From contig NZ_BBYK01000049.1 in assembly GCF_001570365.1 (NCBI RefSeq), forward strand, positions 62,001 through 126,000: a DNA stretch of 64,000 nucleotides, in the 5' to 3' direction. Made by a program: the position numbers and the translations under genes. Shown here one piece after another: positions 25,989 to 33,009 of this stretch; the stretch's first letter is position 1; every line of letters starts with the position of its first letter. The notes beneath the pieces are model-generated. The model did no database searches. It saw only the letters and a list, made by a program, of their open reading frames with translations, and was not told where the DNA came from. Source of the stretch: Microtetraspora fusca (GTDB taxonomy: Bacteria; Actinomycetota; Actinomycetes; Streptosporangiales; Streptosporangiaceae).

Positions 25989-26480
25989 ATGCCCGAACTC
26001 CAACTCCTGCGGCCTGACCACGCCTCGGCCCTGCTCGCGTTCGAGATGGAGAACCGCGCGTATTTCGCGGCGTCGGTACCCGAGCGTGGCGACGACTATT
26101 TCGAGAATTTCGCGGCGAGGCACGAGGCTCTGCTCGCCGAGCAGGAAACGGGGCTGATCCTCTTTCACGTTCTGGTCGGCGATGACGGTGAAGTGCTGGG
26201 ACGAGTGAATCTCGTCGATGTTTCGGACGGTACCGCCGAGCTGGGATTCCGGATCGCGGAGAAGGCGGCCGGTCGCGGCCTGGCGACGACAGGAGTTCGT
26301 CAGGTGTGCGACCTGGCGGTCACGACGTACGGTTTGACGACCCTGCGCGCCGCCGCGGCGCTGGACAACGCGGGGTCGCGGGCGGTCCTGGAGCGTACGG
26401 GGTTCGTGCCGACGGGCGAGACCCTGCTGGACGGCCGACCCGGGATCACCTATGTCCTTGACCTGCGTCAGCGCCACTGA
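25989..26480 (+). CDS. GNAT-family N-acetyltransferase (RimJ-like)
   Basis: This 163-residue protein has the subfamily features FEMENRAYFAASVPERGDDYF near the N-terminus and the acetyl-CoA loop FRIAEKAAGRGLATTGVRQVCDLA (GRGLA), then LRAAAALDNAGSRAVLERTGFV. The close match to ribosomal-protein-alanine acetyltransferase-type GNATs is by pattern only. It is monocistronic. Confidence 0.87.
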   Translation: MPELQLLRPDHASALLAFEMENRAYFAASVPERGDDYFENFAARHEALLAEQETGLILFHVLVGDDGEVLGRVNLVDVSDGTAELGFRIAEKAAGRGLATTGVRQVCDLAVTTYGLTTLRAAAALDNAGSRAVLERTGFVPTGETLLDGRPGITYVLDLRQRH

Positions 26481-26921
26481 CGGCGTTCCGTAAAACGCGG
26501 ATACGGGAGATCGGACGCGCCTGCGTCCGCGTCTTCCTGACAAGACCTCGGTGCAGAACGCCCCCCGCCGACCTCGCCCAGCTGTTACCTGTGGCCCGGC
26601 GACACCTCGTCGTCCCGTCCTTGAACCGCCCCGCTCGCTCCAATCGGACACCAATGCGCGTCCGGCGACTACGCGAGCTCATCGGCATTGAAAGCCGGTC
26701 ACGCAACATCGCGCAGAGAAGCGGCCACTACCTGGCCGCTTCTCCTGCCAATGTGCTCCCTGAGCAGGGCTGGGCGAGCTGATCCTCCTGATCGTCGTCG
26801 GTGGCCGGGGCCAGGCTCCCGCCATCACAGCGAACCGGCTCCTGCGCTATGTCGTGCGGGCCGTCAGACCAGGATCCGTCCGGCCGCCCAGACAAGGTGA
26901 ATCGAGAAACAAGGAGCCATC
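26481..26921. other. 441-bp stretch without a recognisable gene
   Basis: It contains a strong hairpin at 26716-26744 and, just before the next gene, a good ribosome site. Short open frames on both strands have no family resemblance. Confidence 0.45.
26716..26744. terminator. Perfect 12-bp stem hairpin
   Basis: GAGAAGCGGCCA pairs with TGGCCGCTTCTC around a CTACC loop. It lies 236 bp after the GNAT stop, which is far for its terminator. A similar but imperfect hairpin beginning GAGAAGCGGCCA is found at 29860-29888. Confidence 0.5.
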
Positions 26922-27347
26922 ATGTCCGTCAACGCCGTGACCCACCTGAACTTCCGAGGTGACGCCCGCGCGGCACTCACGTTCTACCAGTCGGTGTTCG
27001 GCGGGGACGTGGCCGTGGTCACCTACAAGGACGCCGGAAACGTCCAGGATCCGTCCGAGGCCGACCAGGTGATGTGGGGCCAGGTGGCCGCCGCCGGTGG
27101 TTTCCGCGTGATGGCCTACGACGTGCCCTCGCGCCTGCCGTGGAACCAGGGGGAGAACGCGTTCTTCGTTTCGGTCCGGGGCGAAGCGGCCGAGGAGGTC
27201 ACCGCGTACTGGGAGAAGCTCTCCGACGGCGCGACCGTCCTGCAGCCGCTGGGACCTGCGCAGTGGGCGCCCCTGTACGGGATGCTGAAGGACCGGTTCG
27301 GCGTCACCTGGGTCCTGGACGTCGTCAGCGAGTACCAGGCGTCCTGA
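26922..27347 (+). CDS. PhnB/YjdN-type VOC-superfamily protein
   Basis: This 141-residue protein is built of two glyoxalase-fold beta-alpha-beta units. It begins with VNAVTHLNFRGDARAALTFYQSVFGGD and ends with MLKDRFGVTWVLDV, both hallmarks of the PhnB (3-demethylubiquinone-methyltransferase-like) family. The family function is poorly defined. AAGGAG lies 8 nt before the ATG. Confidence 0.88.
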   Translation: MSVNAVTHLNFRGDARAALTFYQSVFGGDVAVVTYKDAGNVQDPSEADQVMWGQVAAAGGFRVMAYDVPSRLPWNQGENAFFVSVRGEAAEEVTAYWEKLSDGATVLQPLGPAQWAPLYGMLKDRFGVTWVLDVVSEYQAS

Positions 27348-27526
27348 CGATCAGAGCCCGGGCGGCGGGCGACCGTCGCCCGGCCGACGCTCCGACGACG
27401 GCGTTCAACTCCGGTCGGTGGCCGGTATGGCCAGGAGCGTGCCCGTGGAGCCGCCATCATGCGTTCCGTCATGACGCTGGCGGCTCCCACCAGACCACCA
27501 CGCGACTCGAAGGCAAGGACGTAGCA

Positions 27527-27655
27527 GTGAAGACGCGCCCACTGGGCCGGACCGGAATCCAGGGCACCACGATGTCCGGCCAGGCCGGGAACCCTGACCA
27601 CGACGACATCATGCCGATGGTCGGCCAGCCAGTACGCGGCGGTGTGAGCCGATGA
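27527..27655 (+). pseudogene. Aldo-keto reductase remnant (N-terminus with internal deletion)
   Basis: The 42-codon frame starts MKTRPLGRTGIQ, the typical N-terminus of aldo-keto reductases, and continues with GNPDHDD, a later piece of the same N-terminal region in that family, with a shortened and altered segment between. It then runs into a stop overlapping the next start. The rest of the barrel is absent, so this is a scar of a lost gene. Confidence 0.65.
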
Positions 27656-28752
27656 CCGTCCTGGACACCCGGGCGCTCAACCGCGCCACGCTCGCCCGCC
27701 AGCTGCTGCTCGACCAGGCCGACATACCGGTCCTCGACGCCGTCACGCACCTGTGCGGCCTGCAGGCCCAGGAGCCGCAGGAGCCGTTCGTCGGGCTCTG
27801 GTCGCGGCTTCGCGCCTTCGACGCGGCGGACCTCTCGAAGCTGCTGATCGGCCGAAGCGTCGTGCGGACCCACCTCATGCGCCGCACCGTCCACCTGCTG
27901 AGCGCCGACGACGTCCTGGCCTGGCGCGCCCGCCACGACGGCATGCTGCGCGGGCGGGTCCTCGGGGCCTATCGCCGCGAGCTCGACGGGGTGGACCTCG
28001 ATGAGCTCGCCGCGGCGGGCCTGAAGGTGATGAGCGACGGCGAGCCCCGTTCGATGGGCGAACTCGCGCGGGCGCTCGCCGACCGCTGGCCGGGGCCGGG
28101 CCCGCGGGCGCTGGGCGAGATGCTGGTCGCCGCCCTCATCCCGATGGTGCAGCTGCCGCCCCGGGGGCTGTGGCGCACCAAGGCGGGCGTGCGCAATGTC
28201 CCGATCTCCTTCTGGCTGGGCCGCGAGGTCGACCCGCCCGCCCCGGACGGCTCCGACCCGGTCGGCCAGGAGTTGGTACGCCGCTATCTGGCCGCCTACG
28301 GCCCCGCGGCCACAGCCGACCTCCGAGCCTGGTCCGGCCTCACCGGCCTCCCGGCCGCGGTCGCCGCGATCCGCGACGAGCTGATCTCCTTCCGGGACGA
28401 ACGCGGCCGCGAACTCCTCGACCTCCCCGACGCGCCCCGCCCCGACCCCGACACCCCTGCTCCGGTCCGCTTCCTGCCGGCCTTCGACAACGCGATCCTC
28501 GGCTACCACGACCGCACCCGCATCATCGACGACGCCCACCGCGGCCTGTCGGTGGCCGGCGAACGCGTCGTCCTCCTTGACGGCCGGGTCGCCGCGACCT
28601 GGACCGTCCAGGCCGACACCGTGGTCATCACCCCGCTGCGCCGCTTCTCCCGCGCCGACCGCGACACGGTGGCCGAGCGGGGCCGGGCACTGGCGGCGTT
28701 CCTCTCCGACGATGGCAGCCACCGCGTACAGGTCACCGCCTCTCCCCGCTGA
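27652..28752 (+). CDS. AlkZ-like winged-helix DNA glycosylase family protein (HTH_42)
   Basis: This 366-residue protein belongs to the AlkZ/YcaQ-like family (Pfam HTH_42), made of three tandem winged helices with a beta-barrel end. The catalytic QxQ-type motif is visible as GLQAQ (Q38 and Q40), followed by the LWSRL pattern of the family. Known members unhook interstrand crosslinks or excise alkylated bases, and relatives near antibiotic gene clusters give self-resistance. The start overlaps the end of the aldo-keto reductase remnant. No ribosome site is obvious. Confidence 0.83.
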   Translation: MTVLDTRALNRATLARQLLLDQADIPVLDAVTHLCGLQAQEPQEPFVGLWSRLRAFDAADLSKLLIGRSVVRTHLMRRTVHLLSADDVLAWRARHDGMLRGRVLGAYRRELDGVDLDELAAAGLKVMSDGEPRSMGELARALADRWPGPGPRALGEMLVAALIPMVQLPPRGLWRTKAGVRNVPISFWLGREVDPPAPDGSDPVGQELVRRYLAAYGPAATADLRAWSGLTGLPAAVAAIRDELISFRDERGRELLDLPDAPRPDPDTPAPVRFLPAFDNAILGYHDRTRIIDDAHRGLSVAGERVVLLDGRVAATWTVQADTVVITPLRRFSRADRDTVAERGRALAAFLSDDGSHRVQVTASPR

Positions 28753-28843
28753 GCGCCACCTACGCCGCATCCGCGCGACCGACCGCTGCCACATCGCGGA
28801 CCCGCGAGCAGACGAGTCCGCGTCCCGTGCCGTCATGACGCGG

Positions 28844-29842
28844 TCAGCCCGGTTCGCCGGTCGCCGCGTCGGCGAAGCGGCGGGCCAGGTCCGCGAAGGC
28901 GTCTTTGAGCGCGGTCGGCCCCACGACCTGGATGTCGGCGTCGAATCTGCCGATGGTGGCGGCCAGTGCGGGCCATGACCACGCGCCCATGACGAGGCGG
29001 CAGCGGTCCGGGCCGAGTTCTTCGACGACCGCGTCGCGGGTGTAGGCGGACACGACGCGGGCGGGGAGGTCGAGGATCACCTCGCCCCGGCAGGGCCACT
29101 CCCCGGGGCCGTCGAAGCGGTGGAACCTGGCGGCGACGAAGGCGGCGACGTCTCCTCCGGGCAGCTCGCGCGGGGTGAAGCGGGGTCCCGTGGGAGTGCG
29201 CGGCGTGATCCGGTCGACGCGGAAGGTACGCCAGTCGTCGCGGTCGAGGTCCCAGGCGACGAGGTACCAGCGCCCGCCCCAGGTGACGAGGTGGTGCGGC
29301 TGCACCCGGCGGGGCGGGGGACCGGCGGGGTCGGCGTCGGCTTCCGCTGGGGATACGGGGGCGTAGTCGAAGCGCAGTACTTCGCGGGCGCGGACGGCGG
29401 CGCTGACGGCCACGAGGACCTGCGGGTCGGCCTGCGGGTTCGGCCGGATCCCCGGGCGTTCGACGGCGGTGACCTGGAGGGAGTCGACACGATGGCGCAG
29501 CCGTGCCGGCATGACCTGCCGAACGGTGCTCAGCGCGCGTGCCGCGGCTTCCTCGATTCCCGCCCCGGTGGCGGCCGCGGTCTGGAGCGCGACGGCGAGG
29601 GCGACGGCCTGGTCGTCGTCGAACAGCAGCGGCGGCAGTTCCGTGCCGGCACCGAGCCGGTAGCCCCCGTCCGGGCCTTTGGTGGTCACGATCGGGTAGC
29701 CGAGCTCGCGCAAGCGGTCGACATCGCGGCGCACGGTGCGCGGGCTGACCTCCAGCCGCTCGGCCAGTTCCTGCCCCGGCCAGTCCCGGCGCCTCTGGAG
29801 CAGGGAGAGCAGCGCCAGCAGTCGCGCGGACGTCTTCGGCAT
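28844..29842 (-). CDS. DeoR-type HTH/WYL-domain transcriptional regulator
   Basis: This 332-residue protein has an N-terminal winged helix (residues 4-60: LLALLSLLQRRRDWPGQELAERLEVSPRTVRRDVDRLRELGYPI), a WYL domain (about 140-220, with the WYL-like signature RWYLVAWDLDRDDWRTFRVDRI) and a C-terminal WCX extension. The start is ATG 29842 (MPKTSARLL). Such regulators often sense nucleic-acid ligands; the adjacent, convergent AlkZ-like gene may be linked to it, but that is speculation. Confidence 0.9.
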   Translation of the reverse strand: MPKTSARLLALLSLLQRRRDWPGQELAERLEVSPRTVRRDVDRLRELGYPIVTTKGPDGGYRLGAGTELPPLLFDDDQAVALAVALQTAAATGAGIEEAAARALSTVRQVMPARLRHRVDSLQVTAVERPGIRPNPQADPQVLVAVSAAVRAREVLRFDYAPVSPAEADADPAGPPPRRVQPHHLVTWGGRWYLVAWDLDRDDWRTFRVDRITPRTPTGPRFTPRELPGGDVAAFVAARFHRFDGPGEWPCRGEVILDLPARVVSAYTRDAVVEELGPDRCRLVMGAWSWPALAATIGRFDADIQVVGPTALKDAFADLARRFADAATGEPG

Positions 29843-30115
29843 GAGCCGCAATCTACCCGGAGAAGCGGCCACACCCTGTCCACTTCTCGGAGGCGAAATC
29901 CTCTTGCCGCCATGTCGGCGATATTCCTGGGGGTCGGCCAAAGATACGACGGAAACCGGCAACCAGTGATCTTGAGTTGAACTTGCCGCAGGTGAGGCGC
30001 TGGGGCGGATCGGCGTCGGCTGCCCAACCAGGGACAGCGATGCGCAAACGCGGCCGGAGGCCCGATCTTGTGTCACCGTTCGCAGTGGACTTGTTCGCGT
30101 ACCCGCTCAGATCGG

Positions 30116-30697
30116 TCAACGGCGCACCCGATAGCGCAGGTGAAGCACCCGGTTGCCCTGAATCACCACCTCAGGATCCTCCAACATGTGCTGCGCGTGG
30201 ACCGACCCGAAGTAGCGCTTGCCGGACCCGAACACGACGGGTACGACGTCCATGCGCACCTCGTCGATCAGGCCCGCGGCAAGCACCTGGCCACCGACGT
30301 CGCCAGCGGCGACCTCGACCATGCGGTCACCCGCAAGCTCCTGCGCCTTGGCCACGGCTGCCTCGACGCCGTCGACGAAGTGAAACGGCGCCTCGGGGTC
30401 CCAGCCCTCGGGCTCCGGCCGGTGCGTCACGACGACCACGTGATCGATCCCGCCCGGAGGCTTCCCGTCCCAGCCGTCCGTCATGTCGAAGACGTGGCGG
30501 CCGACGACTGTCGCCCCGATCTGGTCCCAGTACGGCCGGGTGTAGTCGTAGGACGTCTGCGACACCTTCACCTCGCCGCTCTCGTCCAACGGGACGTCAC
30601 CGCTGGACAACCAGTCGAACAGCGGTCCGGGCTGGTCATTCTCGTCCGCGACGAAGCCGTCCACCGACACCGAGCTGTACATGACCACCTTGCCCAC
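30116..30697 (-). CDS. Dihydrofolate reductase-fold (RibD C-terminal domain-like) protein
   Basis: This 193-residue protein has the family start KVVMYSSVSVDGFVADENDQPG and the segments TVVGRHVFDMTDGWDG, DHVVVVTHRPEPEGW and the C-terminal DEVRMDVVPVVFGSGKRYFG. The start is GTG at 30697, because AGGAG lies 6 nt upstream. The family contains NADPH-dependent reductases of unknown substrate, usually next to regulators as here (AraC gene, same strand upstream). Confidence 0.85.
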   Translation of the reverse strand: MGKVVMYSSVSVDGFVADENDQPGPLFDWLSSGDVPLDESGEVKVSQTSYDYTRPYWDQIGATVVGRHVFDMTDGWDGKPPGGIDHVVVVTHRPEPEGWDPEAPFHFVDGVEAAVAKAQELAGDRMVEVAAGDVGGQVLAAGLIDEVRMDVVPVVFGSGKRYFGSVHAQHMLEDPEVVIQGNRVLHLRYRVRR

Positions 30698-30764
30698 GGG
30701 GCTCTCCTCTGCTTTGGGGTGCCCACAAATTAGCGTGTCGTGAGCTGTCGCTTCTTGTAAGAAA

Positions 30765-31604
30765 TCAATCGGCCGGCAGCGGCCAGCTGTCCAGCACGTG
30801 GCCGGGATGTTCGCGCAGGAACCGCCGCCGTACTTCGACGTACCGGGTCGGCGTGAGCCCGGTGAACGCCCGGAACTCGTGGCCGAAGTGGGCCTGGTCG
30901 AAGTAGCCTGCGCCACCGGCGAGGTCGCCCCAGTCGATCGGTCCGGCGGGGTTGATCGCGAAAACGGTGGCGGCGAAGCGGTAGGTGCGGGCCAGCCGCT
31001 TCGGCGTGACGCCGATGAGCTCCTTGAACCGCTGTGCCAGATGAGTGCTGCTGACACCGGCTGCCACCCTCAGGTCGCCGATCGCCACCGCCCCGCTGGT
31101 CGCCGCGATGACACTGCTCGTATGGCGGACCAGCCCCAGGCCGGCGGTCTCGCACAGCCGTCGCATTAGCTCCTCCTCGAGCAGCGTCAGCATCTCGTGC
31201 GGTCCGTCCGCCGTGGCCAGCCGGTCTCGCAGCTCAGCAATGGCGGGCCGGCCCCAAACCTGCTCTACCGTCACCGGCCGGTCACACAGCTCGGCCGCGG
31301 GCATCGGCAGGAACGGCGCCAGCCCCCACGGCTTGAAGTGCACGCCGACGGACCGGGTCCGGAGTGGGTAGCCGAACTCCAACGCGCGGGTGGGCATGGT
31401 GACCACGCAGCCGTCGGCGTACTCGGCCGTCTCGATGTCGGTGCCGGCGCGGATGCGGAACGGCGCCCCGAGGTTGACGATGAGCAACGCCGACGGCATC
31501 GGCGGCAGCGTCAGCCGGGCGTACGGCGGCGCACCCTCCAGGTAGTAAAGGTCGTCGATCAGCCCGTCCAGCGGCGGTCGCGGCACTCTGGACACGTACT
31601 CCAC
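30765..31604 (-). CDS. AraC-family transcriptional regulator
   Basis: This 279-residue protein has an N-terminal AraC-type ligand domain (DUF6597-like, with the pattern PPYARLTLPPMPSALLIVNLG) and the two C-terminal helix-turn-helix units (AAGVSSTHLAQRFKELIGVTPKRLARTYRF and GYFDQAHFGHEFRAFTGLTPTRYVEVRRRF). The start is GTG 31604 or 31610. It lies 67 bp upstream of the DHFR-like gene on the same strand and probably controls it. A 37-bp piece of its own second helix-turn-helix region occurs inverted just upstream of its start. Confidence 0.9.
   Translation of the reverse strand: MEYVSRVPRPPLDGLIDDLYYLEGAPPYARLTLPPMPSALLIVNLGAPFRIRAGTDIETAEYADGCVVTMPTRALEFGYPLRTRSVGVHFKPWGLAPFLPMPAAELCDRPVTVEQVWGRPAIAELRDRLATADGPHEMLTLLEEELMRRLCETAGLGLVRHTSSVIAATSGAVAIGDLRVAAGVSSTHLAQRFKELIGVTPKRLARTYRFAATVFAINPAGPIDWGDLAGGAGYFDQAHFGHEFRAFTGLTPTRYVEVRRRFLREHPGHVLDSWPLPAD
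30943..30979 (-). repeat. Inverted repeat inside the AraC gene (arm 1)
   Basis: The reverse complement of this 37-bp stretch, coding for RFAATVFAINPAG, matches 31612-31648 at 35 of 37 positions. Confidence 0.9.
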
Positions 31605-31611
31605 GCCCACA

Positions 31612-31648
31612 GCATCGCCGCCACCGTGTTCGCGATCAACCCCGCCGG
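31612..31648 (+). repeat. Inverted repeat upstream of the AraC gene (arm 2)
   Basis: On the plus strand this reads IAATVFAINPAG, an AraC helix-turn-helix fragment, followed by unrelated sequence. It begins 7 bp outside the AraC start codon. It is either the end of a second lost AraC gene or an inverted duplication. Confidence 0.9.
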
Positions 31649-31753
31649 CATCGCGCGCCGGGATGGTCCAGCCGCGCTGCCGCCAGCATCGAGCCGGCGC
31701 CGACCCCGGACGAGCGCCCGGCCGCGGACATTTGCGTGGGTTACGCGTGCTGC

Positions 31754-31900
31754 GTGAGCGATGGAGGATTCTCGGCCCACCAGTTGTCGCCCTGCATGGG
31801 GGAGGAGTACGTGGCACGGCGGCGGCGTGAACGCTACGCGGCCATGGGCCGAAAGATCGCCCGGCGCGACGGGGAACTGCTCGATCGGCTCGCGCGGTGA
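31754..31900 (+). CDS. Short antitoxin-like ORF upstream of Doc toxin (possibly truncated)
   Basis: The frame runs from GTG 31754 (48 residues); internal starts are ATG 31796 and GTG 31811. The last has GGGGAGGAG just upstream and gives 29 residues. The basic, helical sequence VARRRRERYAAMGRKIARRDGELLDRLAR resembles only the C-terminal, toxin-binding tail of antitoxins. A DNA-binding domain is not visible; upstream DNA is the AraC fragment. The stop overlaps the toxin start (GTGA). It is probably a truncated antitoxin that may still neutralise the toxin. Confidence 0.5.
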   Translation: MSDGGFSAHQLSPCMGEEYVARRRRERYAAMGRKIARRDGELLDRLAR

Positions 31901-32265
31901 CCGCCTTTCCGGCGACGGCGGACATCCTCGCCCTGGCGGGAGTCGTGCTGCCCGCCGTCGAGATTCGTGAGGGCGGTCTTCTGGACGCGGCCGTGCTGCG
32001 GCCGCGGACGTCGGTGCTGCGCGAGGACGCCTACCCGGACCTGTGGGAGAAGGCCGCCGCGCTCATGCATGGCATCGTCCTGGGCCACCCCTTGGTCGAC
32101 GGCAACAAGCGGCTCGGCTGGGCGTCCGCCGTCGCCTTTCTGGAGGACAACGGGGAGATCCTGGAGTACCACGACGTGGATGTGGCGGAGGACCTGGTCA
32201 TAGCGCTGGCCAAAGGCGAGCTGGACGACATCCCCGACCTCGCCCGCCGCCTGCGTGCCCTCTGA
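31897..32265 (+). CDS. Doc-type (Fic-fold) toxin
   Basis: This 122-residue protein has the motif HPLVDGNKRLGW (H64 to about W75), the Doc variant of the Fic motif HPFxDGNKR. Doc toxins phosphorylate elongation factor EF-Tu and stop translation; Fic enzymes instead AMPylate. The length (about 120) and the missing second Gly-Asn-Gly anchor fit Doc. The GTG start overlaps the stop of the short basic ORF, consistent with a toxin-antitoxin pair. Confidence 0.85.
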   Translation: MTAFPATADILALAGVVLPAVEIREGGLLDAAVLRPRTSVLREDAYPDLWEKAAALMHGIVLGHPLVDGNKRLGWASAVAFLEDNGEILEYHDVDVAEDLVIALAKGELDDIPDLARRLRAL

Positions 32266-32379
32266 CGTGTGACTCTCGACCGGCATCGTCGCGTCGCTCG
32301 AGCCCGGCGAAGCCGCCGGCACGGAGTCACGTCATCCTGCGCGGTCACGGTCCGGGCGGGGACGGTAAGGCTCGGGGGA

Positions 32380-32826
32380 TCAAGCCCCGCCGGGCCGGGC
32401 GTGGAAGCGGGTGACGAAGCGGCGTTGCCACGGAGTCTCCACCGCGCGTGGCGCGTAGTGCGCCCGCACGTAGGCGACCGCCTCGCCGTTGGGCACGCCG
32501 TCGAGTACGGCGAGGCACGCCAGCGCCGTGCCGGTGCGCCCGTGGCCGCCCGCGCAGGCGATCTCGACGCGCTCGGTCTCGGCCCGCTCCCATGCCTCGC
32601 GCAGCGCCTTGGCGGTCTCCGTACGGTCGGACGGCAGCCAGAAGTCCGGCCAGCGCAGCCAGCGGGTCTCCCAGGTCACCGGAGGCGGCTCATGGCCCAG
32701 CAAGTAGAGGGCGAAGTCGGGTGTCGGACCGTCCGGAAGTGAGCGGCGGAGCCCCCGGCCGCGAACAAGTCGTCCCGAGGGAAGCCGTAGCACACCTGCC
32801 GCCGCGGAGTCCCATGTAGCGCTCAC
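32380..32826 (-). CDS. Protein tyrosine phosphatase-like protein
   Basis: This 148-residue protein has the phosphatase loop CAGGHGRTG (Cys 91, Arg 97; C-X5-R), preceded by the strand VEIA. The pattern WPDFWLPSD before it may supply the general acid. The group is small single-domain phosphatases of actinobacteria; the substrate is unknown. It is convergent with the Doc operon and divergent from the AfsR-like gene. Confidence 0.82.
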   Translation of the reverse strand: MSATWDSAAAGVLRLPSGRLVRGRGLRRSLPDGPTPDFALYLLGHEPPPVTWETRWLRWPDFWLPSDRTETAKALREAWERAETERVEIACAGGHGRTGTALACLAVLDGVPNGEAVAYVRAHYAPRAVETPWQRRFVTRFHARPGGA

Positions 32827-33009
32827 GAACGGGAGCGTAGTCCGCCCGCTTCCGTCCGTCCTGACATATCGGCAGATGCAGCGATTCCTCGCGGCCGCCA
32901 GGAGTTCGGCCCCGCGGCCCCGGCGGCCCGCGGGAAGGTGGGCCCGTGAAGGGGGCCGAGGGGGAAGCCGTTCGCCGGGAAACGGGTGGAATGCGTCAGA
33001 ATCGGCGTT

